A stretch of 64,000 nucleotides of DNA from Klebsiella electrica (GTDB lineage: Bacteria; Pseudomonadota; Gammaproteobacteria; Enterobacterales; Enterobacteriaceae): contig NZ_CP041250.1 in assembly GCF_006711645.1 (NCBI RefSeq), positions 19,989 through 83,988 of the forward strand, written 5' to 3'. Position 1 is the first letter of the stretch; each line of letters opens with the position of its first letter. The translations under genes were made by a program, and so were the position numbers. Positions 55,198 through 64,000 of the stretch are shown in pieces. The notes under the pieces are model-generated. The model ran no database searches. It was given only the letters and a program-made list of their open reading frames with translations, and had not been told where the DNA came from.

Positions 55198-55965
55198 TCA
55201 CTCCTGAGTTCTGCTGGCGCGGGCCTCTCTCACCATTTCCCTTAAAACCCGGCGATCAAGCCAGCGCCGGACCGGAGTGTCCGTAAAACGCAGCTGATCA
55301 GCGATAACCCCTGCGCTCCTGATAGTTTCCTCCCGCTCGTTAACCAGGGTGAGCAGGACCGGGCAGAATCGCGCATCGCGAATCAGAATGGCATCGAGGA
55401 CCTGATCCAGCCTGTCGGTTTCGTCTTCGTCCAGGCAGTTATCATGATCATACTCCACGGCCAGCAAGCGCCAGTCACCGATCCGCCTGTCCATCAGACG
55501 GGGAGTGACGGACGGCGTCAGCGCGGCGGCGATGCGCTTCGTATCCCGGTGGACGATTTCCGATATCTGCGTGAGGGAGGCTTTCAGGAAGGCCAGCAGA
55601 TCGTCACATTCCGCCGCTGTCAGCCACTCCTGAGCGTAAGGCAGGCGGATAACCTGACAGTCAGCCAGCCGCTCCGGATGCGGATATGCCTGCACCGGAA
55701 AGAGATGCAGACGAGCCGGGGTTCCCGCCAGCCGCCGGGCGCTGGCGAGCAACAACGCAGCCCGGCCATACGTCAGCGGCTGACAAAGCTGTTCCGTAAG
55801 CGTGAGGATTTCCACGCCACTGAGAGAGCCGCAGGCGGCAAGCCAGCCGGGTACGGTTTCGGGGGCGACGGGCGCCATATCAACAGTGTCGGGCCAGCCA
55901 GCCTGGCGCAGCATCCGGTCGCCGTGACGCAGAATAAGCGTGTTAAGGGTTTCTTTTTTCATCAT
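55198..55965 (-). CDS. Hypothetical plasmid protein (255 aa)
   Basis: Start at M-M-K-K-E-T-L-N. Soluble, with an acidic middle (D-H-D-N-C-L-D-E-D-E-T-D-R) and basic C-terminus. Not recognised; belongs to the minus-strand run up to the DNA methylase. Confidence 0.65.
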   Translation of the reverse strand: MMKKETLNTLILRHGDRMLRQAGWPDTVDMAPVAPETVPGWLAACGSLSGVEILTLTEQLCQPLTYGRAALLLASARRLAGTPARLHLFPVQAYPHPERLADCQVIRLPYAQEWLTAAECDDLLAFLKASLTQISEIVHRDTKRIAAALTPSVTPRLMDRRIGDWRLLAVEYDHDNCLDEDETDRLDQVLDAILIRDARFCPVLLTLVNEREETIRSAGVIADQLRFTDTPVRRWLDRRVLREMVREARASRTQE

Positions 55966-56018
55966 TATCGTCTCTGTCCGGGTTATATCTCCCCGCCGCG
56001 TGGCGGGGCGATCTGCTG

Positions 56019-56438
56019 TCAGCTTTTCAGTAATGCCCGCATTTTTGCTGTATCCGCCAGGCGGCGCATTACGCTTTCCGGCACCGGGAGATTGCGATCC
56101 CGTGCGGTCCATTCCCTGTCCCACAATGCCTGTTCGGCGGTAATCAGCAGGGTTTCAAGCAGGTCAACCGGCACAGTCACCCTCTGCCCGTTCTCTTTCA
56201 CCTGGTCTATCAGTGCCATCACCAGGCCGGCTGACACGCCCGACTCAAGCCGTTGTTCTTCCGGTATAGTGTCCATGCGTTCCAGTACTGCCCTTACGTC
56301 ATGTTCTGAAAAGGAATATTCCATCCCGTCAGCCAGCGCTTCAATATCCGCCGGGGTCCAGATAATCAGGTTCAGCGGGGTTTCTGCGGGATATTGCTCA
56401 TTCAGCATCCTGCAAAGATCTTCACGGGTTCCGTACAT
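56019..56438 (-). CDS. DUF1380-family protein (139 aa)
   Basis: M-Y-G-T-R-E-D-L-C-R-M-L-N and W-T-P-A-D-I-E-A-L-A match the DUF1380 proteins of F-like plasmids, as I recall. Function unknown. Confidence 0.75.
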   Translation of the reverse strand: MYGTREDLCRMLNEQYPAETPLNLIIWTPADIEALADGMEYSFSEHDVRAVLERMDTIPEEQRLESGVSAGLVMALIDQVKENGQRVTVPVDLLETLLITAEQALWDREWTARDRNLPVPESVMRRLADTAKMRALLKS

Positions 56439-56447
56439 GTTCTCTCC

Positions 56448-56669
56448 TCAATCCAGAAAGCTTTCATCGAGCATCAGTGCAATATTGAACGCCTCATCCA
56501 TCAGGACGCTGAGACGTCGCAGACTGATACCGGCAAGCCGTTCCGCCAGTCCGTCGTACCGGTAGTGGTACGTGTCTTCCAGCACTTTCAGGGTGGTTTT
56601 CAGGTCGCAAAGATTGTTCGCCAGCCCGGCCATATCGCGGCGCAGGGCTTCGTGTCCGTCGTAATTCAT
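56448..56669 (-). CDS. Small hypothetical protein (73 aa)
   Basis: Start at the ATG overlapping the stop of the methylase gene (TAATG). Helical (D-L-K-T-T-L-K-V-L-E-D-T-Y). Not recognised; coupled to the methylase. Confidence 0.65.
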   Translation of the reverse strand: MNYDGHEALRRDMAGLANNLCDLKTTLKVLEDTYHYRYDGLAERLAGISLRRLSVLMDEAFNIALMLDESFLD

Positions 56670-57370
56670 TACGCGGCCTCCGGAAGCCATTCATCGTTCG
56701 CCGCCGGGGTATTTACGGCCCGGTGCATGGCGGCCAGTCGTTCGGTTCCGGCCCGGTGGTACTGCGCCAGCATTTCGATGCCGATATAGCGGCGTCCGGC
56801 ACGGTATGCAGCGACGCAGGTCGAACCGCTTCCGGCAAACGGGTCGAGAACAATCGCGCCCGGAGCGCTGAATGACTCAATCAGCGGCTGTAGCGCCTCC
56901 ACTGGTTTCTGCGTCGGATGCAGGGTATTACCGGTATACGGGAAGGGCAGCACATCCGGCAGCGGTTTAAGGGGCGGCACGGGGCGGCCTTTGGCAAGGA
57001 CATAAGCCCCTTCATGGCAGTAGTCCACAAATCCGCGTCGGGCCCTGGCGTTACGACGGTTGGAGGCATAGTTTTTGGTGAACACAAGCTGGCCCACGGC
57101 ATAGAATCCTGCCGCCTTCCACGCGGCCATAAAGCGGTCCACACGGTTCCAGCCGTAGAAGCTCACCATCAGCGCGTCTTTTTTAAGGACGCGGTACATC
57201 TCCAGCGTGGCCGGTTGCAGCCATTCGTCCGTCACATCCCCGGCAATCTGTCTGCCCTGACGGTCCTTAAAACCGACGAGGTAAGGCGGATCGGTCACAA
57301 TAAGGTCCACGGCACGGTCGGGGAATCCGCGCATCACATCAATACAGTTCCCGAGAATGAATCTGGACAT
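56669..57370 (-). CDS. DNA adenine methyltransferase, N4/N6 type (233 aa)
   Basis: Catalytic D-P-P-Y in V-T-D-P-P-Y-L-V near 27 and SAM motif F-A-G-S-G-S-T near 183, i.e. beta-class order. H-P-T-Q-K-P near 165. Start at M-S-R-F-I-L-G. No partner restriction enzyme, so an orphan methylase that may protect the plasmid from host restriction. Confidence 0.88.
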   Translation of the reverse strand: MSRFILGNCIDVMRGFPDRAVDLIVTDPPYLVGFKDRQGRQIAGDVTDEWLQPATLEMYRVLKKDALMVSFYGWNRVDRFMAAWKAAGFYAVGQLVFTKNYASNRRNARARRGFVDYCHEGAYVLAKGRPVPPLKPLPDVLPFPYTGNTLHPTQKPVEALQPLIESFSAPGAIVLDPFAGSGSTCVAAYRAGRRYIGIEMLAQYHRAGTERLAAMHRAVNTPAANDEWLPEAA

Positions 57371-57445
57371 GGCAGCACTCCTGTAGTCTGAGGGGGCAGG
57401 AGGCATCACCGCGATACCGTTCCCTGCCGCACGCTGCCTGTTCAT

Positions 57446-57806
57446 CGCGTCCGGTCACGGGTCAGGCCGACCGTGGAATACCGCAGCCGTCCGTCTTTTG
57501 GACGGCAAGGATATGCCGCGAAAGCGGCTTGAAGGGCGTTCCTTAAAAAGGCGAGGGACTGGCGTACACTCTCAACGACGCCGGGCCGGAGCGGAAAAAC
57601 CGCCCGTCCCGTACCAGACCGGACGCGAGACACTGGCAGCGGGCGGCAGGCTTGCGTTAACTCCAGGCGAACGGGGAATTACCGGCATACCTGTCCACAA
57701 ATCCGGGGCTTAAGATTGTGGATAACCTGAAGGCAAACGACGGAGAAGCGCGGGAGAACAGACGCCACCACGCCTGTTCTTTTTTTGAACAACCGGAAAG
57801 TTTGTA
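57446..57806. other. Intergenic stretch with a DnaA-box-like pair
   Basis: No gene. TGTCCACAA at 57692-57700 and TGTGGATAA (complement of TTATCCACA) at 57717-57725 face each other. Also hairpins of GCCGTCC type. Could be a primosome-loading or secondary replication site; only the motif is seen. Confidence 0.45.
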
Positions 57807-58037
57807 TCAGCTGTTCAGGGATTTATCCCCGGCCAGGGACAGGCCAATATAGACGCCCGCCCCCCAGATGACCTGCGACAAAATGAAAACCCACTGCGGA
57901 ACGTCGAAAACCAGAAGCGGAAGCAGACATACCGTCACAATGCCAATCAGCCGGCTGCCAAATTTTCTGCGCACCGGTTCACTGCTGTCGACGGGAATGC
58001 GGGCGAGACGGAGAACATTTCTGAATCCTGGTGACAT
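57807..58037 (-). CDS. Small membrane protein (76 aa)
   Basis: Two membrane helices (L-I-G-I-V-T-V-C-L-L-P-L-L-V-F and W-V-F-I-L-S-Q-V-I-W-G-A-G). Downstream of stbB. Not recognised. Confidence 0.55.
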   Translation of the reverse strand: MSPGFRNVLRLARIPVDSSEPVRRKFGSRLIGIVTVCLLPLLVFDVPQWVFILSQVIWGAGVYIGLSLAGDKSLNS

Positions 58038-58099
58038 GAGAACCTCCCTGGGATGCCAGTCATTTGAAATCGGTGTAGTAGTGGATGTGATTCGTACTG

Positions 58100-58771
58100 T
58101 TAGTCGCCGAATGCACGCCGCATATTTTTCTTTATTTCCCGGGTATCCGACCCGGACACCGGCGCGGCAGATGCTGCCGGCGTATCCGGTACTGCAGCTG
58201 CAGCCCTGTTCACGTCAGCGGTGCCGGCCATCTGCTGAACCAGTGCCTGCAGCTCACTGACCGAGGTGGGCGGTACCGGCATACTGGCCAGCAGGCGCGG
58301 CAGTTCAGGCGCCGTCGTGTGGAGGGCAAGACCGGTGATAATCAGGTTTCTCAGCAGATCCCCACGCAGACGGGATGACGCTTCCGTCAGCACACTTTCC
58401 ACCCGTTCCCCACTCCGGCCATTCTGAAGCGTCAGGGTGTAACGCCGGCGCTGGTATTCCGTCTCCGGTGACACGGGCAGAGCAGCCCCACCATTTTCGG
58501 GCTCATCCGGAAGGCCGGTGAGTGAGGACCAGGTTCCGGAGACCAGGGCCATCACGGCGCAAAGGCGGACAGCGCTTAGCTGCCCGGCAAAGAACACCGG
58601 GATCAGCGCCGGTAAACGGGCATCCACCTGGTATACCACCGCCCCGGCGGTGGCGGCGGTACGGATGAACTCACCGCGCAGGGGCTGTGAGATGGTGCTG
58701 ATGGTTGCCATCGCCGCGATGTCGGTGCGATCGTCGCTGTGCAGATAGAAAGAATACTGGCCGTCCGGCAC
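58100..58771 (-). CDS. stbB: StbB, adaptor of the StbA/ParM partition system (223 aa)
   Basis: Follows the ParM-like gene with a 2-nt gap. C-terminal proline/alanine-rich tail. In IncF-type stb loci this second protein links the actin-like filament to the centromere. Identification rests mainly on position and general resemblance. Confidence 0.75.
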   Translation of the reverse strand: MPDGQYSFYLHSDDRTDIAAMATISTISQPLRGEFIRTAATAGAVVYQVDARLPALIPVFFAGQLSAVRLCAVMALVSGTWSSLTGLPDEPENGGAALPVSPETEYQRRRYTLTLQNGRSGERVESVLTEASSRLRGDLLRNLIITGLALHTTAPELPRLLASMPVPPTSVSELQALVQQMAGTADVNRAAAAVPDTPAASAAPVSGSDTREIKKNMRRAFGD

Positions 58772-58773
58772 GT

Positions 58774-59748
58774 TTAGTCCTCTTTATTGTAAAGGGCAAT
58801 CTCCCTGGCCAGCGCCATCTGCGGATCGCCTATAACCTCGATACGGTCAGGAGCCAGAGGCCAGGCCTGACGGATAGCTTCTTCTATGAGGGAAGCCCCT
58901 CCCCCGACCAGGAATACCCGGTTAACGTTCCTGAAGGCCGTCAGCTCACTGGTGACACGCGCCCCCAGGGAAGTGATCGCCTCTGTTATTTTGTTCCGAA
59001 CCTCGTCGATTTTACCGGCATCGTTGATCACACGCTGCAGATACTGACGATCATTGCGGTTGCGGATGACAGTGTCAGCGATGAGGGCGCTGGTTTCGCT
59101 GTCTGCCGCACGCAGCGCGCCTGCAGCTGCGCGGGTGACCTGTGACACGCCGACAGACGGATTACCGTGCACCGCACTGATATCATCAAACTGGCCGACA
59201 ATCACACCGGCATCGAGCGTGGTACCACCGAGATCGATAATCAGGGTGGTCTCAGCGGGGCCGGGTTTCAGCTCCGCGAGACGGGAGAACGCTGCCGGTA
59301 GTGATTCCGGCATCACCTTCACGTCCGTTACGGTAAATGCCCTGCCCTTATTCAGAACCAGCTCACGCATCAGGTTTTCCCGTTTGCGTCGTATGTTCTC
59401 CTCGTTCCGCTGGCAGTCCCCGTCGTAATACTCACTCAGGGGCAGCGTCACGGTCAGGCTCACCGGCTGCGGCTCCAGTCCGCTGTTCAGCAGCGCATGA
59501 TGCACGGCCAGCAGGTTGAGATCACCGTACTGATATTCCACGTTTGTTGTCGGGATGGCATCCCGACTGACGCTGTCCCAGGTGTATTTCAGCGTCCCCA
59601 CCTGATAGTTGAACGTTGCCGCACTGAATTCCGCCACTTTCCAGCCATGCCGGAAGGAGTTCGCAGAAACCCGGGTCTGAAGCTCATCGCCTTCAAACCA
59701 TGCCAGCTTAACATTAGTTGAACCATCATCGCAGTAAATATTCATCAA
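58774..59748 (-). CDS. stbA: StbA/ParM actin-like partition ATPase (324 aa)
   Basis: ParM family: phosphate loop 1 I-Y-C-D-D-G-S-T-N-V-K-L-A-W at the N-terminus, L-I-I-D-L-G-G-T-T-L-D-A-G-V near 172 and V-F-L-V-G-G-G-A-S-L-I near 275. R1 ParM is 320 aa. Polymerises to push plasmid copies apart. Confidence 0.93.
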   Translation of the reverse strand: MMNIYCDDGSTNVKLAWFEGDELQTRVSANSFRHGWKVAEFSAATFNYQVGTLKYTWDSVSRDAIPTTNVEYQYGDLNLLAVHHALLNSGLEPQPVSLTVTLPLSEYYDGDCQRNEENIRRKRENLMRELVLNKGRAFTVTDVKVMPESLPAAFSRLAELKPGPAETTLIIDLGGTTLDAGVIVGQFDDISAVHGNPSVGVSQVTRAAAGALRAADSETSALIADTVIRNRNDRQYLQRVINDAGKIDEVRNKITEAITSLGARVTSELTAFRNVNRVFLVGGGASLIEEAIRQAWPLAPDRIEVIGDPQMALAREIALYNKED

Positions 59749-59900
59749 TATGCTCCGTTAGTTACACTCAATTTGATACCAATTATAAGAGCAAAATGAA
59801 AAAAACAAAGTAACATTTCTCAATATGAGCAATATAAAAATATCAAAATGATTAATATAAGCATTTTGAACACCTTTATTTACTCAAAATGTTCTTAAGG
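59749..59900. promoter_or_regulatory. Putative stb centromere and promoter
   Basis: AT-rich DNA upstream of stbA with repeated CAAAATGA / CAATATGAG / TCAAAATG and complementary CATTTTGA units (59,790-59,895). Clustered short repeats before a ParM gene are the usual partition site and autoregulatory operator. Confidence 0.65.
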
Positions 59901-59939
59901 CAGGCGATCTGGATTATCGTCACGCTGTTAAATATGTCG

Positions 59940-61844
59940 CGGTAGGGATACCCGTTACCGGATACCCCCCGCACAGATCCCGGCGTGCGCGATTTACGCA
60001 CCGGGCTCCTGCCTCGGGTGTCTGGCGGTGAACCGCTCCACAGGCCATGGATGAAGAACCCGAACCCCTGGTAGCCATGCGGCTGCCAGTTTGTTTGCTT
60101 TCGTCCAGGTCGTATCATCCTTCTGGCTCCTGCGCCTGAGCGCCCGGCGCCAGAGGTTTGTTACGTGTGTCCTGAACTTCTGCATGGTGGGGAAGTTGCC
60201 CGGTACCGAGTGATAGTTCAGGTATCCCTGAACCACTCTCCTGAGCCATTTTCCCTGTTCGGGGATTGAGTAATGCCAGCGCCTTCGCAGACCGTCTTTG
60301 ATGGCTTTCAGAGTTGCCGTCATCCGATCCCGGCGGGTCTTTCGTATCAGCATGAACCTGCCGTTGCGATCTTTCCCGCTGATGTGCGTGAACCCGAGGA
60401 AGTTGAACGTTTCTGGTTTGCCTTTTCCCCTGATGGCACGGTTTTCGGCAGCGAAGCGGCCGAACTCCATCAGACGGGTTTTCTCCGGGTGAACCGTGAG
60501 TCCGAACTCCCTCAGTCTGCGCTGCATGGCTATACGGAAGCGCCGGGCATCGTATCGTTTGTCGAACCCGATGACGATGTCATCGGCGTATCTGACCATT
60601 ACCACATTGCCTGTGGCATAGCGACGTCGCCACTGATGCGCCCACAGATCGAAGACGTAGTGGAGGTATATGTTTGCCAGCAGCGGTGAGATGACCGCAC
60701 CCTGTGGGGTGCCTTCCTCCGTTGCTCGCCATTGACCCTCCTCCAACGTCCCGGCTGTGAGCCACTTACGTATGAGCCTGATTACGCTCCGGTCGCCGAT
60801 CCGATGCTCTGTGAACCTGATCAGCCATTCGTGGCTCACCCTGTCGAAGAACTGACTGATGTCGGCATCCAGTACCCAGTTTACGTTAGTGCGTACCAGC
60901 CCTGTGGCCAGTGCGTCCAGTGCATCGTGCTGGCTTCGCCCGGGTCTGAACCCGTATGAGAACCCCATAAAGTCGTTTTCATAGACTGCGTTCAGGATTT
61001 TCACCAGCGCATACTGGACGATCTTGTCCTCCAGCGAGGCGATGCCGAGCGGGCGTTGTTTTCCATCCGCTTTTGGGATGTAGTGACGCCTGCCGGGCTG
61101 CGCCCTGTAGCTGCCCTGATGTAGCCTCCGGTGCAGATCTGTTATGTTGTTCTTCATGTTTCCGGCGTAGTCCATCCACCTGATGCCATCCACTCCGGCG
61201 GCCGCTTTCCTGCTCAGGGAGAGGAATGCGGCTTCCAGTGCTTCGACTGTCAGCAGGTGGAACAATGCTGTAAACCGTTCTTTCTTCCGCTGCTTCGCAG
61301 CTTCCCGCACGCGTGACAGCCTCTGTGACATGCTTTCCCGGCTCTGTGTCCGGCGCATGTGTGGCTGTTCCGCGTTCCCCTTGGCCCCGCTCCTTCGCTC
61401 CACTGACTCCGCTCCTTGCGGGTTGTTCGCCTGCTTCGCCGCTACTATGAGCGAGTCCGACTTCTCCTCTCCGTACATCACCGGCTATGACTCCTCGTCT
61501 TCCCGGTGCGGGCCGTCTCCGACACTGGCAGATGGTCAGAGGGGAGATCTCCCGGTTCCCGCGTAGAGATCGTATTGACATGCCAGGGTCTCAGACCCCG
61601 CCGGGTCCATGTGGCACTCGCAGTATCGCACCCTATGATGTTGCCTTCCGTTAACAGTACAACGTCGGCACCCGGTAATTTAATATACATTTCGTGGCTC
61701 AATGGCTGGCCTGTCAACACCCCTGTCAACGCTTCGCCCCATACCTCGCGGTATGCAACGCATGACTCGGGGACCTTGTGGATTGCTGGTCCTTCAATGG
61801 TCGGGGACTTTCACCCCTTGATCTCTACCGGTCTCCCGGCGCAC
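59940..61844 (-). mobile_element. Group II intron
   Basis: The 5' end reads GTGCGCCGGGAGACCGGTAG (from 61844 on the minus strand), the GUGYG-type start. The 3' end has a domain V/VI-like region (GCACGCCGGGATCTGTGCGG and following hairpin) ending near 59,941; that end is uncertain by several bases. The intron lies opposite in direction to umuD and its 5' end abuts the LexA box. Confidence 0.85.
59994..61481 (-). CDS. ltrA: Group II intron reverse transcriptase/maturase (495 aa)
   Basis: Reverse-transcriptase blocks: R-P-L-G-I-A-S-L-E-D-K near 140, G-F-R-P-G-R-S-Q-H-D-A-L near 175, G-T-P-Q-G-A-V-I-S-P-L-L-A-N near 258 and catalytic Y-A-D-D near 300, then a maturase X domain. No obvious endonuclease domain at the C-terminus. 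Confidence 0.95.
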   Translation of the reverse strand: MMYGEEKSDSLIVAAKQANNPQGAESVERRSGAKGNAEQPHMRRTQSRESMSQRLSRVREAAKQRKKERFTALFHLLTVEALEAAFLSLSRKAAAGVDGIRWMDYAGNMKNNITDLHRRLHQGSYRAQPGRRHYIPKADGKQRPLGIASLEDKIVQYALVKILNAVYENDFMGFSYGFRPGRSQHDALDALATGLVRTNVNWVLDADISQFFDRVSHEWLIRFTEHRIGDRSVIRLIRKWLTAGTLEEGQWRATEEGTPQGAVISPLLANIYLHYVFDLWAHQWRRRYATGNVVMVRYADDIVIGFDKRYDARRFRIAMQRRLREFGLTVHPEKTRLMEFGRFAAENRAIRGKGKPETFNFLGFTHISGKDRNGRFMLIRKTRRDRMTATLKAIKDGLRRRWHYSIPEQGKWLRRVVQGYLNYHSVPGNFPTMQKFRTHVTNLWRRALRRRSQKDDTTWTKANKLAAAWLPGVRVLHPWPVERFTARHPRQEPGA

Positions 61845-61845
61845 A

Positions 61846-61861
61846 CTGTATGCATAACCAG
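61846..61861 (+). promoter_or_regulatory. LexA box of umuDC
   Basis: CTGTATGCATAACCAG fits CTG-N10-CAG and lies 25 bp before umuD, with AGGAGGAAAG as ribosome site. The intron end is 2 bp upstream, so the -35 region has been separated from the operator. Confidence 0.85.
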
Positions 61862-61886
61862 TAAAATTAGAGTGTCAGGAGGAAAG

Positions 61887-62318
61887 ATGAAGCTACAACT
61901 TTTCAGCACCGGGAAAGAACTCCCGCCACAGGCCCATCCATTGTTTGCCGATCTGGCCAGCTGCGGTTTTCCCAGCCCAGCTGCTGACTATGTCGAGTCC
62001 GATCTGGATCTCCATGATTACTGCATACGGCATCCGAGCGCGACGTACTACCTGCGTGCCAGCGGAGACAGCATGGCCGACGGCAGTCTGTACAATGGCG
62101 ATCTGCTGGTTGTGGACAGTGCTGAAAAGCCGCGGCACGGCGATATCGTTGTCGCCAGCGTACAGGGGGAGTTTACGGTGAAACGGCTTCTGCTGACGCC
62201 GCGACTGACGCTGCAGCCCATGAATGCCTCCTGGTCGCCGATTTATCCTGATCCCGACGAGCTGGATATCTTTGGCGTTGTCACGCATATCATCCACCGC
62301 CCGAGGGAGATGTACTGA
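61887..62318 (+). CDS. umuD: UmuD-family SOS mutagenesis protein (143 aa)
   Basis: Self-cleaving LexA/UmuD type: cleavage pair Cys-Gly in A-S-C-G-F near 25, catalytic Ser in S-G-D-S-M near 60 and Lys in F-T-V-K-R near 97. After cleavage it joins UmuC to form Pol V. The longer upstream frame is intron sequence. Confidence 0.95.
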   Translation: MKLQLFSTGKELPPQAHPLFADLASCGFPSPAADYVESDLDLHDYCIRHPSATYYLRASGDSMADGSLYNGDLLVVDSAEKPRHGDIVVASVQGEFTVKRLLLTPRLTLQPMNASWSPIYPDPDELDIFGVVTHIIHRPREMY

Positions 62319-63589
62319 TGTTTGCCCTGGCCGATGTGAACAGCTTCTATGCCAGCTGTGAACGTGTTTTCCGCCCGGATTTGAAAGGAAAGCCGATAGT
62401 CGTCCTGAGCAACAACGACGGGAACGTAATCGCTCGCAGTGCCGAGGCGAAGCCCTGGATCAAAATGGGAACTCCGTGGTTTCAGATAAAAAACGAAAGG
62501 TACCCGGAAAAAATATATGCGTTTTCAAGTAATTATGAACTTTACGCCTCGATGTCGGCGCGCGTGATGAACTGCCTGGAGGAACTGGCCCCCAGGGTGG
62601 AACAGTATTCCATTGATGAGATGTTCCTCGACCTGACCGGCGTGGAGCACTGTATGGGGCTTGAGGACTTCGGCCGGCAGCTGCGTCAGCACGTGTATGA
62701 CTGTACCCGCCTGACCATTGGCGTGGGCGCCGGACCAACGAAAACCCTCGCAAAATCAGCCCAGTGGGCCTCAAAAGAGTGGAAACAGTTTCGTGGCGTA
62801 CTCGCGCTGACCAGGGGAAATCCGCAAAGGACGCGGAAACTGCTTTCACTGCAGCCGGTTGAAGAAATCTGGGGGGTGGGTAACCGTATTGCACGCAAGC
62901 TAAATGTGCTGGGCATAAAAACCGCGCTCGATCTGGCTCTGACGAACCCGGCCTTCATCCGCAAAAATTTTTCTGTGGTCCTTGAGCGAACGGTACGGGA
63001 ACTGAACGGGGAAAGCTGCCTTTCGCTTGAGGAAGCCCCTCCGACGAAACAGCAAATTGTCTGCAGCCGCAGTTTTGGCGTGAAGATCACGGAGTACGAG
63101 TCACTCCGTCAGGCTATCTGTCAGCACGCAGAGCGGGCCTCTGAAAAACTGCGTAAAGAGCACCAGTATTGCCGGCATATTTCCGTTTTCATCAAAACGT
63201 CTCCGTTCGCCATTAAAGAGCCTTACTACGGCAACGTGGCTACGGAAAAACTGCTTACACCCACTCAGGACACCAGGGACATCATTGCAGCCGCCACAAT
63301 GGCTCTGGAGCGTATCTGGAGGGATGGGCACCGGTATGCCAAAGCCGGAGTTATGCTGAATGACTTCACCGGCTCCGGCGTTTCGCAGCTGCAGCTGTTT
63401 GACGAACGCCCGCCACGCCCTCACAGTGCTGAGCTGATGAGGGTTCTGGACGGGATCAACAACTCAGGGCTGGGTAAAGTATGGTTTGCCGGTAGAGGAA
63501 TTGCGCCATCCTGGCAAATGAAACGCGATATGCTCTCCCCTGCGTACACCACTCGCTGGAGAGATATCCCCGTTGCGAGGATCGGTTAA
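62318..63589 (+). CDS. umuC: UmuC-family translesion DNA polymerase subunit (423 aa)
   Basis: Y-family polymerase: [12 protein letters not shown] at the N-terminus, S-I-D-E-M-F-L-D near 100, helix-hairpin-helix I-W-G-V-G-N-R near 187. Starts on the last base of the umuD stop (TGATG). Full length. Confidence 0.96.
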   Translation: MFALADVNSFYASCERVFRPDLKGKPIVVLSNNDGNVIARSAEAKPWIKMGTPWFQIKNERYPEKIYAFSSNYELYASMSARVMNCLEELAPRVEQYSIDEMFLDLTGVEHCMGLEDFGRQLRQHVYDCTRLTIGVGAGPTKTLAKSAQWASKEWKQFRGVLALTRGNPQRTRKLLSLQPVEEIWGVGNRIARKLNVLGIKTALDLALTNPAFIRKNFSVVLERTVRELNGESCLSLEEAPPTKQQIVCSRSFGVKITEYESLRQAICQHAERASEKLRKEHQYCRHISVFIKTSPFAIKEPYYGNVATEKLLTPTQDTRDIIAAATMALERIWRDGHRYAKAGVMLNDFTGSGVSQLQLFDERPPRPHSAELMRVLDGINNSGLGKVWFAGRGIAPSWQMKRDMLSPAYTTRWRDIPVARIG

Positions 63590-63699
63590 ATTTTGCCTTT
63601 CAGAGAGAGCCAGCAGTGCTCGCCGCAGCCGAACGACAGGGCGAAGCCCGCGAGTGAGCGAGGAAGCACCAGGGGAGCTGAAGCCTTTTAAAGCACCTT

Positions 63700-64000
63700 A
63701 CGCACTTAAGTTCTATAGATTCCATAATGAGTTATCCACATATCCTTTGAGTAGATCCAATAACTTACCCTTAGTTATCCAAATAGATCCAAACTGATCC
63801 CTTTAGCGGCAAAACCTTTGTTTACGGGCTTCGTAGCGATTTCAGGTGTGTCGTAGTGGGAAAAAGGTGTTCTGAAGCGGGAAAAAGGTGTGTCAAAACG
63901 GGGTAAGGGTGGGTAGAATCGGGAAGAAAGGTGTGTCGAAACGGGAAATAGTTAATATTTAGGCACATATCGATCATATGCTATGAATGGATATAACTAT
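63700..64000. other. Iteron replication origin with DnaA box
   Basis: Five iterons of the form AGGTGTGTCNNANNGGGAA start at 63844, 63865, 63886, 63907 and 63929 (21, 21, 21, 22 bp apart). A perfect DnaA box TTATCCACA is at 63732-63740 and a near match TTATCCAAA at about 63,774. The rep gene presumably starts beyond the window. Consistent with a RepFIB-like replicon, but the replicon type is not proven. Confidence 0.85.

Noticed and set aside
55444..56565. 373-codon plus-strand ORF over 55-56.5 kb
   Set aside because: Antisense to two coherent minus-strand genes; Arg/Ser-rich shadow composition.
60273..62181. Plus-strand ORFs across the group II intron and into umuD
   Set aside because: They read antisense to the reverse transcriptase or extend umuD upstream through intron RNA structure.
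63844..63950. CRISPR array
   Set aside because: The 21-22 bp repeats abut without spacers and sit beside a DnaA box, so they are replication iterons.

Overview
The window is plasmid DNA from an Enterobacterales host, most likely a Klebsiella-type F-family plasmid. The evidence is an F-like transfer region (traM, traJ, traY, traA, traL, traE, traK, traB, traV, traC, trbI), an F-type oriT, a leading region with psiA/psiB, ssb, ardA and klcA, StbA/StbB partition genes, plasmid umuDC, and an iteron origin at the right edge. No chromosomal housekeeping gene is visible. Family names come from recognising the proteins; no database search was possible.

Layout. 1-17.6 kb is an accessory patchwork: small unknown genes, a DsbC-like periplasmic thiol protein, a TolA-like lipoprotein gene split by an IS66 element, an ISKpn21-like element with a passenger gene, a GIY-YIG protein, an IS5-family copy, a cryptic Tn3-family transposon, a toxin-antitoxin pair and an HxlR regulator. 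IS26 (17.6-18.4 kb) then cuts into the transfer operon, which runs leftwards from oriT. Everything beyond trbI is absent next to it, and the pilin gene traA is broken by an ISAs1-family element that itself carries an IS30-family element. The plasmid should therefore be unable to transfer itself, although oriT, traM and traJ look intact, so it may still be mobilised by a helper.

From oriT (nic near 32,677) the leading region runs rightwards. Three direct repeats (34.5, 48.4 and 51.8 kb) each sit just upstream of a minus-strand leading gene and resemble the single-strand promoters (Frpo/ssi) of F. By the F rule the plus strand is the transferred strand, so psiAB, ssb, the ParB-like gene, ardA, klcA and the methyltransferases can be read from the incoming single strand.

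The first repeat is cut by an IS903 whose two terminal inverted repeats each carry an IS110-family (IS1111-type) element. The noncoding end of that element contains two short stretches matching the IS903 end on opposite strands, arranged around a small hairpin. This is what a target-programming bridge RNA should look like.

The main find lies between this IS complex and an IS1 (39.06-43.12 kb): a complete five-gene D-alanylation-type operon on the plus strand, ordered dltD-dltX-dltB-dltA-dltC. It includes a 40-codon DltX-like microprotein with a C-terminal F-x-Y-x-x-F motif. Its DltB has Asn where Gram-positive DltB proteins carry the catalytic His of the W-H-G motif. A dlt system in the leading region of a Gram-negative plasmid is unusual; it may modify an envelope glycan with D-alanine or another acyl group and so change surface charge, peptide resistance or phage adsorption.

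The right end (53-64 kb) holds anti-restriction and methyltransferase genes, StbA/StbB with a putative centromere, a group II intron inserted against the LexA box of umuDC, and the origin with five 21-22 bp iterons and a DnaA box.
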